From Xanthomonas rydalmerensis (GTDB lineage: Bacteria > Pseudomonadota > Gammaproteobacteria > Xanthomonadales > Xanthomonadaceae), in contig NZ_CP126170.1 in the NCBI RefSeq assembly GCF_033170385.1, positions 706,001 through 770,000 of the forward strand: DNA of 64,000 bases. The letters run 5' to 3'. A program made the position numbers and the translations under genes. Below are positions 1 to 9,500 of this stretch, one piece after another. The stretch's first letter is position 1; each line of letters opens with the position of its first letter. Under the pieces are notes generated by a model. It did no database searches. It was not told where the DNA came from and worked only from the letters and a program-made list of their open reading frames with translations.

Positions 1-1
1 C

Positions 2-370
2 ACAGCCACGCTGACACACGCACGCCAGCTACGTCGCACCATGACCGATGCCGAGCGCGCACTGTGGAGGTCTCTGAGAAGTGGGCAGTTGCAAGGTTTC
101 AAGTTCCGGCGGCAGTACCCGATCCCTCCCTACATCGCTGATTTCTGCTGTGTGTCAGCAAAGCTGATTGTCGAAATCGATGGTGCGCAACACACCGAAC
201 CACGCGATGTCACAAGAACGCGTTGGCTCGAATCGCGAGGCTGGCGGATCGTTCGCTTCTGGAACAACGATGTGCTGCTTTCGAGAGATGCCGTGATCCA
301 GGCGATTTGTGACGCGACCGGGGCGCCGTACCCTCACCCCAACCCCTCTCCCGGTGGGAGAGGGGCTTGA
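2..370 (+). CDS. DUF559 / VSR-like endonuclease-fold protein (5' end outside window)
   Basis: The reading frame is open to the window edge. The ATG at 41 is internal: upstream in frame is ARQLRRTMTDAER, the usual start of the DUF559 core, so the true start lies before base 1. DUF559 belongs to the PD-(D/E)XK-like nuclease superfamily related to the very-short-patch repair nuclease. Visible are the N-terminal ERALWRSLR helix, the VEIDGAQH strand carrying the likely metal-binding acids, and the C-terminal RFWNNDVL motif. Its biochemical role is unknown. The last 14 or so residues (PYPHPNPSPGGRGA) and the stop are encoded by a dispersed intergenic palindromic repeat (331-368) that recurs near 49.5 and 49.7 kb. 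hmgA starts 18 bases after the stop. Family assignment is firm; function is not. Confidence 0.85.
   Translation, partial: TATLTHARQLRRTMTDAERALWRSLRSGQLQGFKFRRQYPIPPYIADFCCVSAKLIVEIDGAQHTEPRDVTRTRWLESRGWRIVRFWNNDVLLSRDAVIQAICDATGAPYPHPNPSPGGRGA
331..368. repeat. Dispersed palindromic repeat forming the 3' end of the DUF559 gene
   Basis: The core palindrome is CCTCTCCC-GGT-GGGAGAGG, preceded by CCCTCACCCCAACC. The same 38-base block is present in reverse complement at 49506-49543, and nearly so at 49667-49703. It supplies the last codons of the DUF559 gene and leaves only about 20 bases before hmgA. Confidence 0.85.
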
Positions 371-388
371 TACCCAAGGCTCAAGCAT

Positions 389-1687
389 ATGCATGACCAT
401 CATCGCTACATGTCCGGCTTCGGCAACGAATTCGCCACCGAAGCGGTGCCCGGCGCGTTGCCGGTCGGGCAGAACTCGCCGCAGCGCGTGGCCCACGGCC
501 TGTACGCCGAGCAGTTGTCGGGCACCGCGTTCACCGCGCCGCGCGGGGTCAACCGCCGCAGCTGGCTGTATCGCATCCGCCCGGCGGTACTGCATGGCGG
601 CTTCGTCGCCTACGAGCGCGCCGGCGCGTTCCACAACGATTTCCAGCGCGGGCCGGTGCCGCCGGACCAGTTGCGCTGGAGCCCGTTGCCGCTGCCGGAA
701 ACGCCGGTGGACTTCGTCGATGGTCTGTACGCCATGGCCGGCAACGGCTCGGCCGAAGCGCAGCACGGCGTGGCGGTGCACCTGTATGCGGCCAACGCCT
801 CGATGCAGGGACGTTTCTTCTACAACGCCGACGCGGAAATGCTGTTGGTGCCGCAACTCGGCCAACTGCGCCTGTGCACCGAACTGGGCACGCTGGAGGT
901 CGCGCCGCAGGAGATCGCGGTGATCCCGCGCGGCGTGCGCTTCCGCGTGGAGCTGCCCGATGGTGCTTCGCGCGGCTACGTGTGCGAGAACTTCGGTGGC
1001 CTGCTGCGGTTGCCGGACCTGGGGCCGATCGGCGCCAACGGCCTGGCCAACCCGCGCGACTTCCTCACTCCGGTGGCCGCCTACGAGGAAGACGAGGGCG
1101 AGTTCGAACTGATCGCCAAGTTCCAGGGCCACCTGTGGCGCGCGCCGATCGGGCATTCGCCGCTGGACGTGGTCGCCTGGCACGGCAACTACGCCCCGTA
1201 CAAGTACGACCTGCGCCGCTTCAACACCATCGGCTCGATCAGCTTCGATCATCCCGATCCGAGCATCTTCACCGTGCTGACCGCGCCCAGCGACACGCCC
1301 GGGACCGCCAACATGGATTTCGCGATCTTCCCGCCGCGCTGGCTGGTGGCGCAGCACACCTTCCGGCCGCCGTGGTTCCACCGCAACGTGGCCAGCGAGT
1401 TCATGGGCCTGGTGCACGGCGTCTACGATGCCAAGGCCGACGGCTTCGCCCCGGGCGGCGCGTCGCTGCACAACTGCATGAGCGGACACGGGCCGGACGC
1501 GGCCACCTTCGACAAGGCCTCGCAGGCCGACCTGTCGCGCCCGGATGTCATCGCCGACACCATGGCCTTCATGTTCGAGACGCGCGCGGTGCTGCGCCCG
1601 ACCGCGCAGGCGCTGGACGCCGCGCACCGCCAGCGCGACTACCAGCAGTGCTGGCAGGGCCTGCGCCGGCACTTCCGCGCGCCCTGA
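389..1687 (+). CDS. hmgA: Homogentisate 1,2-dioxygenase
   Basis: This non-haem Fe(II) dioxygenase opens the ring of homogentisate to maleylacetoacetate in cytoplasmic tyrosine/phenylalanine breakdown. Loss of it typically causes pyomelanin pigment. The 432 residues match the family length. The N-terminus ([13 protein letters not shown]) is the conserved family start. The iron ligands equivalent to human H335, E341 and H371 are H331, E337 (in [13 protein letters not shown]) and H367 (in MSGHGPD). The ATG at 389 is chosen because the homologous N-terminus begins there, though no strong ribosome site is visible. The DUF559 gene lies directly upstream; any hydroxyphenylpyruvate dioxygenase partner would be outside the window. 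It converges on the next gene with about 80 bases between. Confidence 0.97.
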   Translation: MHDHHRYMSGFGNEFATEAVPGALPVGQNSPQRVAHGLYAEQLSGTAFTAPRGVNRRSWLYRIRPAVLHGGFVAYERAGAFHNDFQRGPVPPDQLRWSPLPLPETPVDFVDGLYAMAGNGSAEAQHGVAVHLYAANASMQGRFFYNADAEMLLVPQLGQLRLCTELGTLEVAPQEIAVIPRGVRFRVELPDGASRGYVCENFGGLLRLPDLGPIGANGLANPRDFLTPVAAYEEDEGEFELIAKFQGHLWRAPIGHSPLDVVAWHGNYAPYKYDLRRFNTIGSISFDHPDPSIFTVLTAPSDTPGTANMDFAIFPPRWLVAQHTFRPPWFHRNVASEFMGLVHGVYDAKADGFAPGGASLHNCMSGHGPDAATFDKASQADLSRPDVIADTMAFMFETRAVLRPTAQALDAAHRQRDYQQCWQGLRRHFRAP

Positions 1688-1765
1688 GCACGCGCCGGCG
1701 CGGCCGCGCCGCTCAGGCTGTTGCCGTTGCCGACGCTGGCACCGTCATGGACGGCGGCGCTGCGC

Positions 1766-2272
1766 TCAGGCGGCCTCCGCCGCGGCCGTCAGCGCGCCGT
1801 GCAGCGATGCCGGCAGGATCTCCAGCACGCGCTCGCGGATGCGCTGCGCGTAGCGCTCGGAGGTCATCTCCGGCATCGTGCGTAGCACCAGCGCGATCGC
1901 GCGCAGGGTGTCGTGTTCCTCACGCGCGGCGCGCAATTGCGACTGCAGGGCAGGCGAGGCCGGATGGCGCTGCAGTTGCAGCAGGTCCAGCAGATACATG
2001 CGCGCATTGAGCAGCGCGCGGCGAGGGTCGGCCGGTGGGGGCGGCGCGCTCGCCGCCACCGGCGCGGCGGCGACGCTGCGGCCGTCGTCTAGGTAGCCCT
2101 GCTGCAGCAGCGCTTGCACGATCGCATCGGCACCGCGTCCGCCCAGCGTGACCAGTTCCTCGATGCTGCGCTGGCCGTCGGCCAGGATCAGCACGCGTCG
2201 CTGGCGCATGTCCAGCGGCGCATCGTGCGATTGCAGTGCCGCAAGGGCGAGGGCGGTCTTGCGCGGATGCAT
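1766..2272 (-). CDS. Conserved hypothetical protein, 168 aa
   Basis: I do not recognise a named family. Residues 1-55 (KTALALAALQSHDAPLDMRQRRVLILADGQRSIEEL onward) resemble a small helical or winged-helix-like module. A Pro/Ala linker follows, then a helical C-terminal half (RALLNARMYLLDLLQL; ILPASLHG near the end). There is no signal peptide, membrane segment or cysteine, so it is probably cytosolic. The start at MHPRK is preferred because the frame upstream overlaps the lipoprotein's promoter region and loses coding character. It is divergent from the lipoprotein gene at 2494 and convergent with hmgA. A DNA-binding role is possible but only guessed from the N-terminal helices. Confidence 0.7.
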   Translation of the reverse strand: MHPRKTALALAALQSHDAPLDMRQRRVLILADGQRSIEELVTLGGRGADAIVQALLQQGYLDDGRSVAAAPVAASAPPPPADPRRALLNARMYLLDLLQLQRHPASPALQSQLRAAREEHDTLRAIALVLRTMPEMTSERYAQRIRERVLEILPASLHGALTAAAEAA

Positions 2273-2493
2273 GGCGGCGGGGTCGGTAGGCGCGCAGTTT
2301 GGCCCGTTGCGGTGAAATGCCGATGACAGGTGCGATGCGCTGGCGTGTCGGTGCCGGTAGCCGCCTTGCCATCGACTTGATCGAACGCTTTTTCCGGGAT
2401 GCCGCGCCTGTGCGGTAGCGCATCGCGGCAGTGATGCCGTGCAGCGCGATGGCATGCACGCTAGCCTATGCGCTGGTCCAGCGAGGAAGTGCG

Positions 2494-3168
2494 ATGAAGC
2501 CGATTCAACCAGGCGTGGCGGTGTTGCTGCTCGCGCTCGTGGCCTGCGACCGGCAGCCGCCCGCGTCGCCGGCCACGCCTCCTGCACCATCCGCGCCGGC
2601 GCCCGCCGCGGCCGACGATGGCGCCTTGCCGCCGCCGGATATCGACCAGCCCGACGGCGACGTGCCGCCGGCGCAGGCGCCGGCCTCGGCGCTCCCGCCG
2701 GAACTGGCCGCGGGCGACCGGCAACTGGCGCGCATCGACGGCTACGGCGATCTGCGCCTGGGCATGCCAGTGGCGCAGGCGCGCGCCGCCTGGGGCGGCG
2801 AACTCGATGGCCAGCCCAGTGCCGGCAGCAGTTGCCACGTGCTGCGTCCGCGCTGGGCCAAGGACAACAACCAGTTCGGCCTGATGGTCGAAGGCGACAA
2901 GCTGGTGCGCTACGACGTGCGCACCGCCAAGGAAACCGCACCGGGTGGCGGCAAGGTCGGCATGGACCTGGCGCAACTGCGCGCGCTGTACGCCGGCCGC
3001 TTGGAGGAGCAGCCGCACAAGTACGTGGAGGGCGCCAAGGTGCTGCGCGTGCGCGGCGAGGCCGGCCAGCCCGGTGTGCTGGTGTTCGAGACCGACGCGG
3101 CCGGCAAGGCCGTCGCCTGGCGCGTGGGCCTGCCGCCGCAGGTGGATTACGTGGAGGGGTGTGGCTGA
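2494..3168 (+). CDS. Hypothetical lipoprotein, 224 aa
   Basis: The start is fixed by an AGGAAG ribosome site six bases before the ATG at 2494 and by the signal peptide that follows. Residues 1-18 form a lipoprotein signal ending in the lipobox LVAC, with lipidated Cys18. A long Pro/Ala/Asp linker (about 20-75) would hold a globular domain away from the membrane. The folded part (about 80-224) starts DGYGDLRLGMPVAQARAAWGG, a pattern seen in proteins annotated only as hypothetical lectin- or lipoprotein-like in Xanthomonas. Two cysteines in the domain (in SSCHVL and EGCG) could form a disulphide. No specific function can be assigned. A palindromic intergenic element follows its stop. Confidence 0.8.
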   Translation: MKPIQPGVAVLLLALVACDRQPPASPATPPAPSAPAPAAADDGALPPPDIDQPDGDVPPAQAPASALPPELAAGDRQLARIDGYGDLRLGMPVAQARAAWGGELDGQPSAGSSCHVLRPRWAKDNNQFGLMVEGDKLVRYDVRTAKETAPGGGKVGMDLAQLRALYAGRLEEQPHKYVEGAKVLRVRGEAGQPGVLVFETDAAGKAVAWRVGLPPQVDYVEGCG

Positions 3169-3173
3169 GGTGC

Positions 3174-3308
3174 GGGGATTGGGGAGTCGGGATTGGGGAT
3201 TCGTAAAGGCGGCTCTATCGAGCGCTTGAGGCACAGCGGATCACGCCAGCCCTAACGCCGTACGGACACCCGCTTTTGCGAATCTCAAATCCCTAATTCC
3301 GAATCCCC
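3174..3308. repeat. Intergenic inverted-repeat element, copy 1
   Basis: The left arm (3174-3203) contains repeats of GGGGATTGGGGA and GGGATTGGGGATTCG. The right arm (3279-3308) carries the complement (CGAATCTCAAATCCC, then CGAATCCCC). About 75 unrelated bases separate them. It sits between two convergent genes, and the right arm covers the last codons of the RND permease gene (stop at 3293). Similar two-armed elements are at 6418, 12826 and 58640. Confidence 0.75.
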
Positions 3309-6300
3309 GCAGCAAGCTGGCGGCGCTCGCGCCGGCGTGCACGGCGCGCGTACCAGCGTTCGCGCAGGCAGGAGAAGATCACGTACAGCGCCGGGGTGCT
3401 GAGCAGGGTCAGGCTCTGCGAGATCAGCAGGCCGCCGATCATCGCGATGCCGAGCGGGCGGCGCAGTTCCGAGCCTTCGCCCAGGCCCACCGCCAGCGGG
3501 ACCGCGGCCAGGATCGCCACCATGGTGGTCATCATGATCGGGCGGAAGCGCACGATGCAGGCTTCGCGCGCAGCCTCCAGCGGGGTCTTGCCGTGCTCGC
3601 GCTCGGCGACCAGGGCGAAGTCGATCATCATGATCGCGTTCTTCTTGACGATGCCGATCAGCAGCACCAGCGCGATCATCGAGATCACCGACAGCTCGGT
3701 GCCGGTGACCCACAGCGCCAGCAACGCGCCCATGCCCGCCGCCGGTAGCGTGGACAGGATGGTCACCGGGTGCACCAGGCTCTCGTAGAGCATGCCCAGC
3801 ACGATGTAGACCACCACGATCGCAGCCAGCACCAGTACCAGCATCGAATTCGGCTGCAGCTGCACACCGAAGCCGCCGCCGTCGGCGATGCGGATGTCGC
3901 CGGGCATGCGCAGCCCGTCGACCGTGGCCTTGATGATCGCATCGCCCTCGCCGGTGCTCACGCCCGGCGCCAGGTTGTAGCTCAGATCCATCGTCGTGTA
4001 TTGGTTCATGTGCGTGATCTGCGACGGCGCCAGGCCCGGCACCTGGTGCGCCACCGCGGTCAGCGGGATCATCGTGCCGTTGCGGGTGGGCACGTAGATG
4101 CGGTCCAGCGCCGCCGGCGTGGCGGTCTGGTCCGGCAGCGCGTTGACCACCACGCTGTACTGGTTGAGATCGGAGTAGATGGTGGAGATCTGGCGCTGGC
4201 CGAACGCACCGTACAGCGCGCCGTCGATGGCGCCGACCGATACGCCCAGGCGTGCGGCCAGAGCGCGGTCGATGACGATGTTCTGGCGCAGGCCGGCGTT
4301 GTCCACGTCGGTGCCGACATCGCGCAGCTTCGGGTTCTGCTTCAGCGCGGCCTGCAGCTTGGGCAGCCACTCCTGCAATTGCGCGTTGTCGTTGCCCTGC
4401 AGCGAGACGCGGTACTGCGCGCCCTGGCTGGTGCCGCCGCCGCCGTCGCTGGGCAGGTCCTGGATCGCGCGCAGGCGCAGTTGCAGGTCCGGGTAGCGGT
4501 CGGCCTTGGCGCTGAGCCGCGCCAGGACCTCGGCGGTGGTCTCGGTGCGGCCTTCGTCGCGGCGCTTGAGTTCGATGTTGAAGCTGGCGCTGGAGCCCTG
4601 GCGGCTGCTGCCCAGGCGCGCGCCGACGATCTTCACCGCCGGGTCGGACATCAGCATGTCGGTGATGCGGCGCTGGCGACTGACCATGTCGGCGAAGGAC
4701 ACGGTGGCGCTGGAGGTGGCGCGGCCCCAGATCAGGCCGGTGTCCTGCGCCGGGAACGAGCCCTTCTTGACCGCGCCGGCCAGGAACACCGTGGCCACGA
4801 TCAGCAGCAGCGGGGTCAGCGCCAGCAGCAGCGCGTGGCGCAGCGAGAAGTCCAGGGCCACGGTGTACACGCGCAGCATGCGCTCGTGCATGCGCTCCAG
4901 CCAGGCGCCGAAGCGGCCGGGTTGTTCCGGCTCGGCGTGCGCGGACAGGAAGCGGCTGCACAACGCCGGGGTCAGTGTGAGCGAGACCACTGCCGAGACG
5001 CAGATCGCCGCGACCAGGGTGACGGTGAACTCGCGGAAGAACACTCCGATCATGCCGCTGGCGAACAGGATCGGAATGAACACCGCCACCAGCGAGGCGG
5101 TGATCGAGACGATGGTGAAGCCGATCTCGCGCGCGCCGGCCAGCGCCGCATCCAGCCGCGACATGCCCTCGTCGAGGTGGCGCATGATGTTCTCGATGAC
5201 CACGATCGCATCGTCGACGACGAAGCCGATCGCGATCACCAGCGCCAGCAGGCTCAGGTTGTTGAGGGTGAAGCCCATCACGTGCATCGCCAGCGCCGCG
5301 CCGGCCAGCGACAGCGGCACGGTGGCCGCAGCGATCAGCGTGGGCGCCAGGCGGCGCAGGAACAGCGCCATGGTCAGCACCACCATCGCCAGGCTGATCA
5401 TCAGCGTGGCCTGCACCTCGTTGAGCGAGGCGCGGATGGTCGGGGTACGGTCGAAGTACGCCGTCATCTTGGTGCCGGGCTGCAGATAGGTGCGCAGCAT
5501 CGGGATCTCGGCCTTGACCCGATCCACCGTCTCCACGATGTTGGCGCCGGCACGGGTGAACACATACATCACCACCGCCGGCTTGCCGCCGAACCAGGCC
5601 GCCTGGTAGGCGTCCTGCTGGCCGTCGTAGACGTTGGCGATGTCGCGCAGGCGCACCGTGCGGCCCTGCTGCTGGCTGATCACCACCTGGCCGAAGTCGG
5701 CGGCCTTGGCCACCGCATCGTTGGCGACGATGGCGGTGGTGGTGGCGCCGTCGCTGAGGAAGCCGGTGGGCGAGGTGACGTTGGCCGCGCGCACCGCATT
5801 GCGCAGGTCGTCCGGGGTCAGGCCCATGGCGTTGAGCGCGCGCAGGTTCACGTCCACCCGCACCGCCGGCGTGGAGGCGCCGCCGATGTCCACCGAGGCC
5901 ACGCCGCTGATCTGCCGCAGGCGCTGCGCCAGCAGCGAATCGGCGACGTTGTACAGCTCGTCGGCCGATTGCGTCTCGGAGGTCAGGGCGATGGCGATGA
6001 CCGGATCGTCGTTGGGATTGGCCTTCTGGTAGCGCGGCGTGGCCAGGCCGGAGGGCAGGTCGGCCTGCGCGGCGTTGATCGCGCTCTCCACGTCCTGTGC
6101 CGCCGAGTCGATGTTGCGGTTGCTCTGGAACACCATGAACACCTGGCTGTTCCCCTCCGAACTGGAGGAACGCATGGTGTCGATGCCGGGCACCTGGCCC
6201 AGGTGCCGTTCCAGCGGCGCGGTGACCGTGGACGCCATGGTCGCGGCGTCGGCGCCGGCCTGGCTGGCCTGTACGAAGATCACCGGGATCGAGATGTTCG

Positions 6301-6412
6301 GCAGCGCCGCCACGCCCAGGCGCAGGTAGCACATCATGCCGATCACGAACAGGCCGATGGCCAGCAGCGCGGTGCCGATGGGGCGGCGGATGAAGGGCGC
6401 GGAGATGTTCAT
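3293..6412 (-). CDS. mdtC: RND efflux permease, MdtC type
   Basis: This inner-membrane proton/drug antiporter of the HAE1 resistance-nodulation-division family is likely one half of a mixed MdtB-MdtC trimer. Its 1039 residues are typical. It has the FIRRPIGTALLAIGLF first helix, two large periplasmic loops and twelve expected membrane helices. The TM4 proton-relay motif GFVVDDAIVVIENI carries the Asp pair, and TM10 has the conserved Lys segment GIVKKNAIMMIDFA. It is the third gene of the minus-strand operon, after the membrane-fusion protein and the other permease. A 155-base spacer carrying a repeat element precedes it. Substrates cannot be read from the sequence; Mdt-type pumps commonly export bile salts, novobiocin or plant compounds. 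Confidence 0.9.
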   Translation of the reverse strand: MNISAPFIRRPIGTALLAIGLFVIGMMCYLRLGVAALPNISIPVIFVQASQAGADAATMASTVTAPLERHLGQVPGIDTMRSSSSEGNSQVFMVFQSNRNIDSAAQDVESAINAAQADLPSGLATPRYQKANPNDDPVIAIALTSETQSADELYNVADSLLAQRLRQISGVASVDIGGASTPAVRVDVNLRALNAMGLTPDDLRNAVRAANVTSPTGFLSDGATTTAIVANDAVAKAADFGQVVISQQQGRTVRLRDIANVYDGQQDAYQAAWFGGKPAVVMYVFTRAGANIVETVDRVKAEIPMLRTYLQPGTKMTAYFDRTPTIRASLNEVQATLMISLAMVVLTMALFLRRLAPTLIAAATVPLSLAGAALAMHVMGFTLNNLSLLALVIAIGFVVDDAIVVIENIMRHLDEGMSRLDAALAGAREIGFTIVSITASLVAVFIPILFASGMIGVFFREFTVTLVAAICVSAVVSLTLTPALCSRFLSAHAEPEQPGRFGAWLERMHERMLRVYTVALDFSLRHALLLALTPLLLIVATVFLAGAVKKGSFPAQDTGLIWGRATSSATVSFADMVSRQRRITDMLMSDPAVKIVGARLGSSRQGSSASFNIELKRRDEGRTETTAEVLARLSAKADRYPDLQLRLRAIQDLPSDGGGGTSQGAQYRVSLQGNDNAQLQEWLPKLQAALKQNPKLRDVGTDVDNAGLRQNIVIDRALAARLGVSVGAIDGALYGAFGQRQISTIYSDLNQYSVVVNALPDQTATPAALDRIYVPTRNGTMIPLTAVAHQVPGLAPSQITHMNQYTTMDLSYNLAPGVSTGEGDAIIKATVDGLRMPGDIRIADGGGFGVQLQPNSMLVLVLAAIVVVYIVLGMLYESLVHPVTILSTLPAAGMGALLALWVTGTELSVISMIALVLLIGIVKKNAIMMIDFALVAEREHGKTPLEAAREACIVRFRPIMMTTMVAILAAVPLAVGLGEGSELRRPLGIAMIGGLLISQSLTLLSTPALYVIFSCLRERWYARRARRRERRQLAAGIRN

Positions 6413-6417
6413 GGGGC

Positions 6418-6563
6418 CGGGATTGGGAATTCGGGATTGGGGATTCGGGAAGCGGCATTCCCGCGCGCTACTGGCTCAGTGACTCCATGTGGGATGCCCG
6501 GAAACCCGACGCCGCACGCGCGCCACGATGCGCCACTGCCCAATCCCCAATCCCCAATCCCGG
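6418..6563. repeat. Intergenic inverted-repeat element, copy 2 (inside the RND operon)
   Basis: The left arm (6418-6449) holds GGGATTGGGAATTCGGGA and GATTGGGGATTCGGGA. The right arm (6539-6563) holds CCCAATCCCCAATCC and CAATCCCGG. The middle is about 90 bases of unrelated sequence. The element fills the gap between the two permease genes, so it would be transcribed as a long hairpin within the operon mRNA. Confidence 0.75.
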
Positions 6564-6567
6564 TGCT

Positions 6568-9500
6568 TCACGCCCGCCCCTCCGCCGCCGTCGCATGCCG
6601 CGCCGCGCGGCGCTCGCGCCAGGCGCGCACGCGCTCGGAGGCGCGTTCCATGTACAGGTAGATCACCGGCGTGGTGTACAGGGTGACCAACTGCGACAGC
6701 AGCAGGCCGCCGACGATGGAGATGCCCAGCGGGCGGCGCAGTTCCGAGCCGATGCCGTCGCCCAGCGCCAGTGGCAGCGCGCCGAGCATGGCCGCGGCGG
6801 TGGTCATCATGATCGGGCGGAAGCGCAGCAGGCAGGCGCGGCGGATCGCGTCGTGGGCGCTGGCGCCCTCGCGGCGCGCGTCGATCGCGAAGTCGATCAT
6901 CATGATCGCGTTCTTCTTGACGATGCCGATCAGCAGCACGATGCCGACGATGCCGTCCACCGACAGGCTCAGTCCGCACAGCATCAGCGCCAGCAGCGCG
7001 CCGACGCCGGCCGGCGGCAACGTGGAGATGATGGTCAGCGGGTGGATGTAGCTCTCGTAGAGCACGCCCAGCACGATGTAGATCAGCACCACCGAGGCCA
7101 GCAGCAGCCACACCACGTCGGTCTGGCTGCCGGTGAACTCGGCGGCCTTGCCGATGAACTCTGCATGCAACTGCGGCGGCAGTTGCAGCTGCGCGCGGGT
7201 CTCCTCGATCGCCGACACCGCCTGCGACAGCGAGTAGCCCGGCGCCAGGTTGAACGACACCGTCACCGCCGGCAGCTGCTGCTGGTGGCTGACCACCAGC
7301 GGCGTGGTCGACTGCTTGGCCTCGGCCACCGCCGCCAGCGGTACCGTGCCGCCGCTGCCGACGGTGATGCCGGTGTTCTGCGCGCCGATGCCGGTGGCGG
7401 TGGAGGAGTTGCTGGAGGTGGTCTGGCCGAAGCTGGTGGCGTTGCTGGCGGTCAGCGCGCCGCTGCCGTTGCTGGCCACCGCCAGTTGATTCAGCAGCGC
7501 GGTGCTGGTGCGGAATTCCGGCGCCACTTCCAGCACCACGCGGTACTGGTTGAGCTGGGTGAAGATGGTGGAGATCTGGCGCTGGCCGAAAGCGTCGTAC
7601 AGCGTGTCGTCGATGGTCTGCATCGGCACGCCGAGGGCGCTGGCCTTGTCGCGGTCCACGCGCAGTTCCAGCGCGCGGCCCTGGTTGGCCAGGTTGTTGT
7701 CCACGTCGGCCAGTTCCGGGCGCTTGCGCAGCGCCTCGGTCAGGCGCGTGGCCTGGGTCGCCAGTTCGGCGCTGTCCACGTCGGAGAGCGAGTACTGGTA
7801 CTCGGTGGCGGCCACGCGCGTATCCAGGGTCACGTCCTGTACCGGCTTCAGGTACAGCGCCACGCCGGGCAGTCCGGCCACCGCCTTCTGCAGCCGCGGC
7901 ATCACGTCTTCCAGGCTGTCGCGGTCGCTGCGCGGCTTCAGCACGATGCTGAGCTGGCCCTGGTTGAGGGTGGGGTTCATCGAGCCGGCGCCGATGAAGG
8001 CGGCCACGCCTGTCACCGCCGGGTCGCGGCGCAGCGCCTCGGCCACCGCCTGGGTGCGCTGCTCCATCTGCGGGAACGCCACGTTCTGGTCGGCCTGGAC
8101 CACGCCGGTGATCAGCCCGGTGTCCTGCTCGGGCAGCAGGCCCTTGGGGATCACCACGTACAGCAGCACGGTCAGCACCATGGTCGCCAGCGCCACCAGC
8201 AGGGTCAGCTTCTGGTGGCCCAGCACCCAGTCCAGGCTGCGCTCGTACAGCGCCACGGTGCGCGACCACAGCGTGGTCTTGCCGGCCGCCGCCGCCCGCT
8301 CGTGCGCGTCCTCGCCCTCGGGCAGAGCGTCGGGCTTGAGCAGGTAGGCGCACATCATCGGCGTGAGCGTCAGCGACACCAGCATCGAGATCACCACCGC
8401 GATGCTCAGCACCCAGGCGAACTCGTGGAACAGGCGGCCGGTGACGCCTGGCATCAGGATCAGCGGCAGGAACACCGCCACCAGCGACACGGTCAGCGAC
8501 AGCACGGTGAAGCCGATCTGGCGTGCGCCGATCTCCGCGGCCTCGCGGCCGCTCTTGCCCTGCTCGATGTAGCGCACGATGTTCTCGATCATCACGATCG
8601 CATCGTCGACCACGAAGCCGGTGGCCACCACCAGCGCCATCAGCGACAGGTTGTCCAGCGACATGCCGGCGAAGGCCATCACCGCGAAGGTGCCGGCCAG
8701 CGACAGCGGCACCGCCACCGACGGGATCACCGTGGCCCACAGCCGGCGCAGGAACACGAAGATCACCGCCACCACCAGGCCGATGGTCAGGATCAGGGTG
8801 AACTTGACCTCGTGCACCGAGGCGCGGATGGTCTCGGTGCGGTCGGAGAACACGTCCAGGTGCACGCCGGCCGGCAACACGCCTTGTAGCTGCGGCAGGA
8901 TCGCGCGGATCTGCTCCACCGTCTGCACGATGTTGGCGCCGGGCTGGCGGCGCACTTCCAACAGCACCGCCGGCTTGCCGTCGGCCCAGGCGGCGAGCTG
9001 GTCGTTCTCCACCCCGTCCACCACCTTGGCCACGTCCGACAGCCGCACCGGTGCGCCGTTCTTGTAGCTGATGACGGTGTCGCGGTACTCGGCGGCGCTG
9101 GACAGCTGGTCGTTGGTGCCGATGCTGTAGGACTGGGTCTTGCCGTTGAGCGAGCCCTTCGGCGCGTTGACGTTGGTCTGGGTCAGCGCGCTGCGCAGCG
9201 CCTCCATGGTCAGGCCCATGTTCGACAGCTGCGCCGGATTGACCTGGATGCGCACCGCCGGGCGCACGTTGCCGGCGATCGAGACCAGGCCCACGCCCGG
9301 CACCTGCGACAGGCGCTGGGCCAGGATCGAGTCGGCGTAGTTGTTGACGTCGCGCAGCGGCAGCGTGTCGGAGCTGAGCTTGAGGGTGAGGATCGCCGCG
9401 TCGGCCGGGTTCACCCGGTTGTAGACCGGCTGGTAGGGCAGCGAGGAGGGCAGGGTGGACTGGCGGATCGCCGCCTGCACGTCCTGCGCGGCGATATCGA

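Noticed and set aside
155..1672. 505-codon open frame on the minus strand opposite hmgA
   Set aside because: Antisense to a well-conserved enzyme, low-complexity composition and no ribosome site or family motif.
3770..6661. 963-codon open frame on the plus strand opposite the MdtC-type gene
   Set aside because: It is rich in His, Arg, Gln and Ala, has no domain pattern, and lies antisense to a clear RND permease. It is a shadow of GC-rich codon use, as are similar long frames at 6487-8889 (+), 9813-11411 (+), 15650-17704 (-) and 19206-21794 (+).
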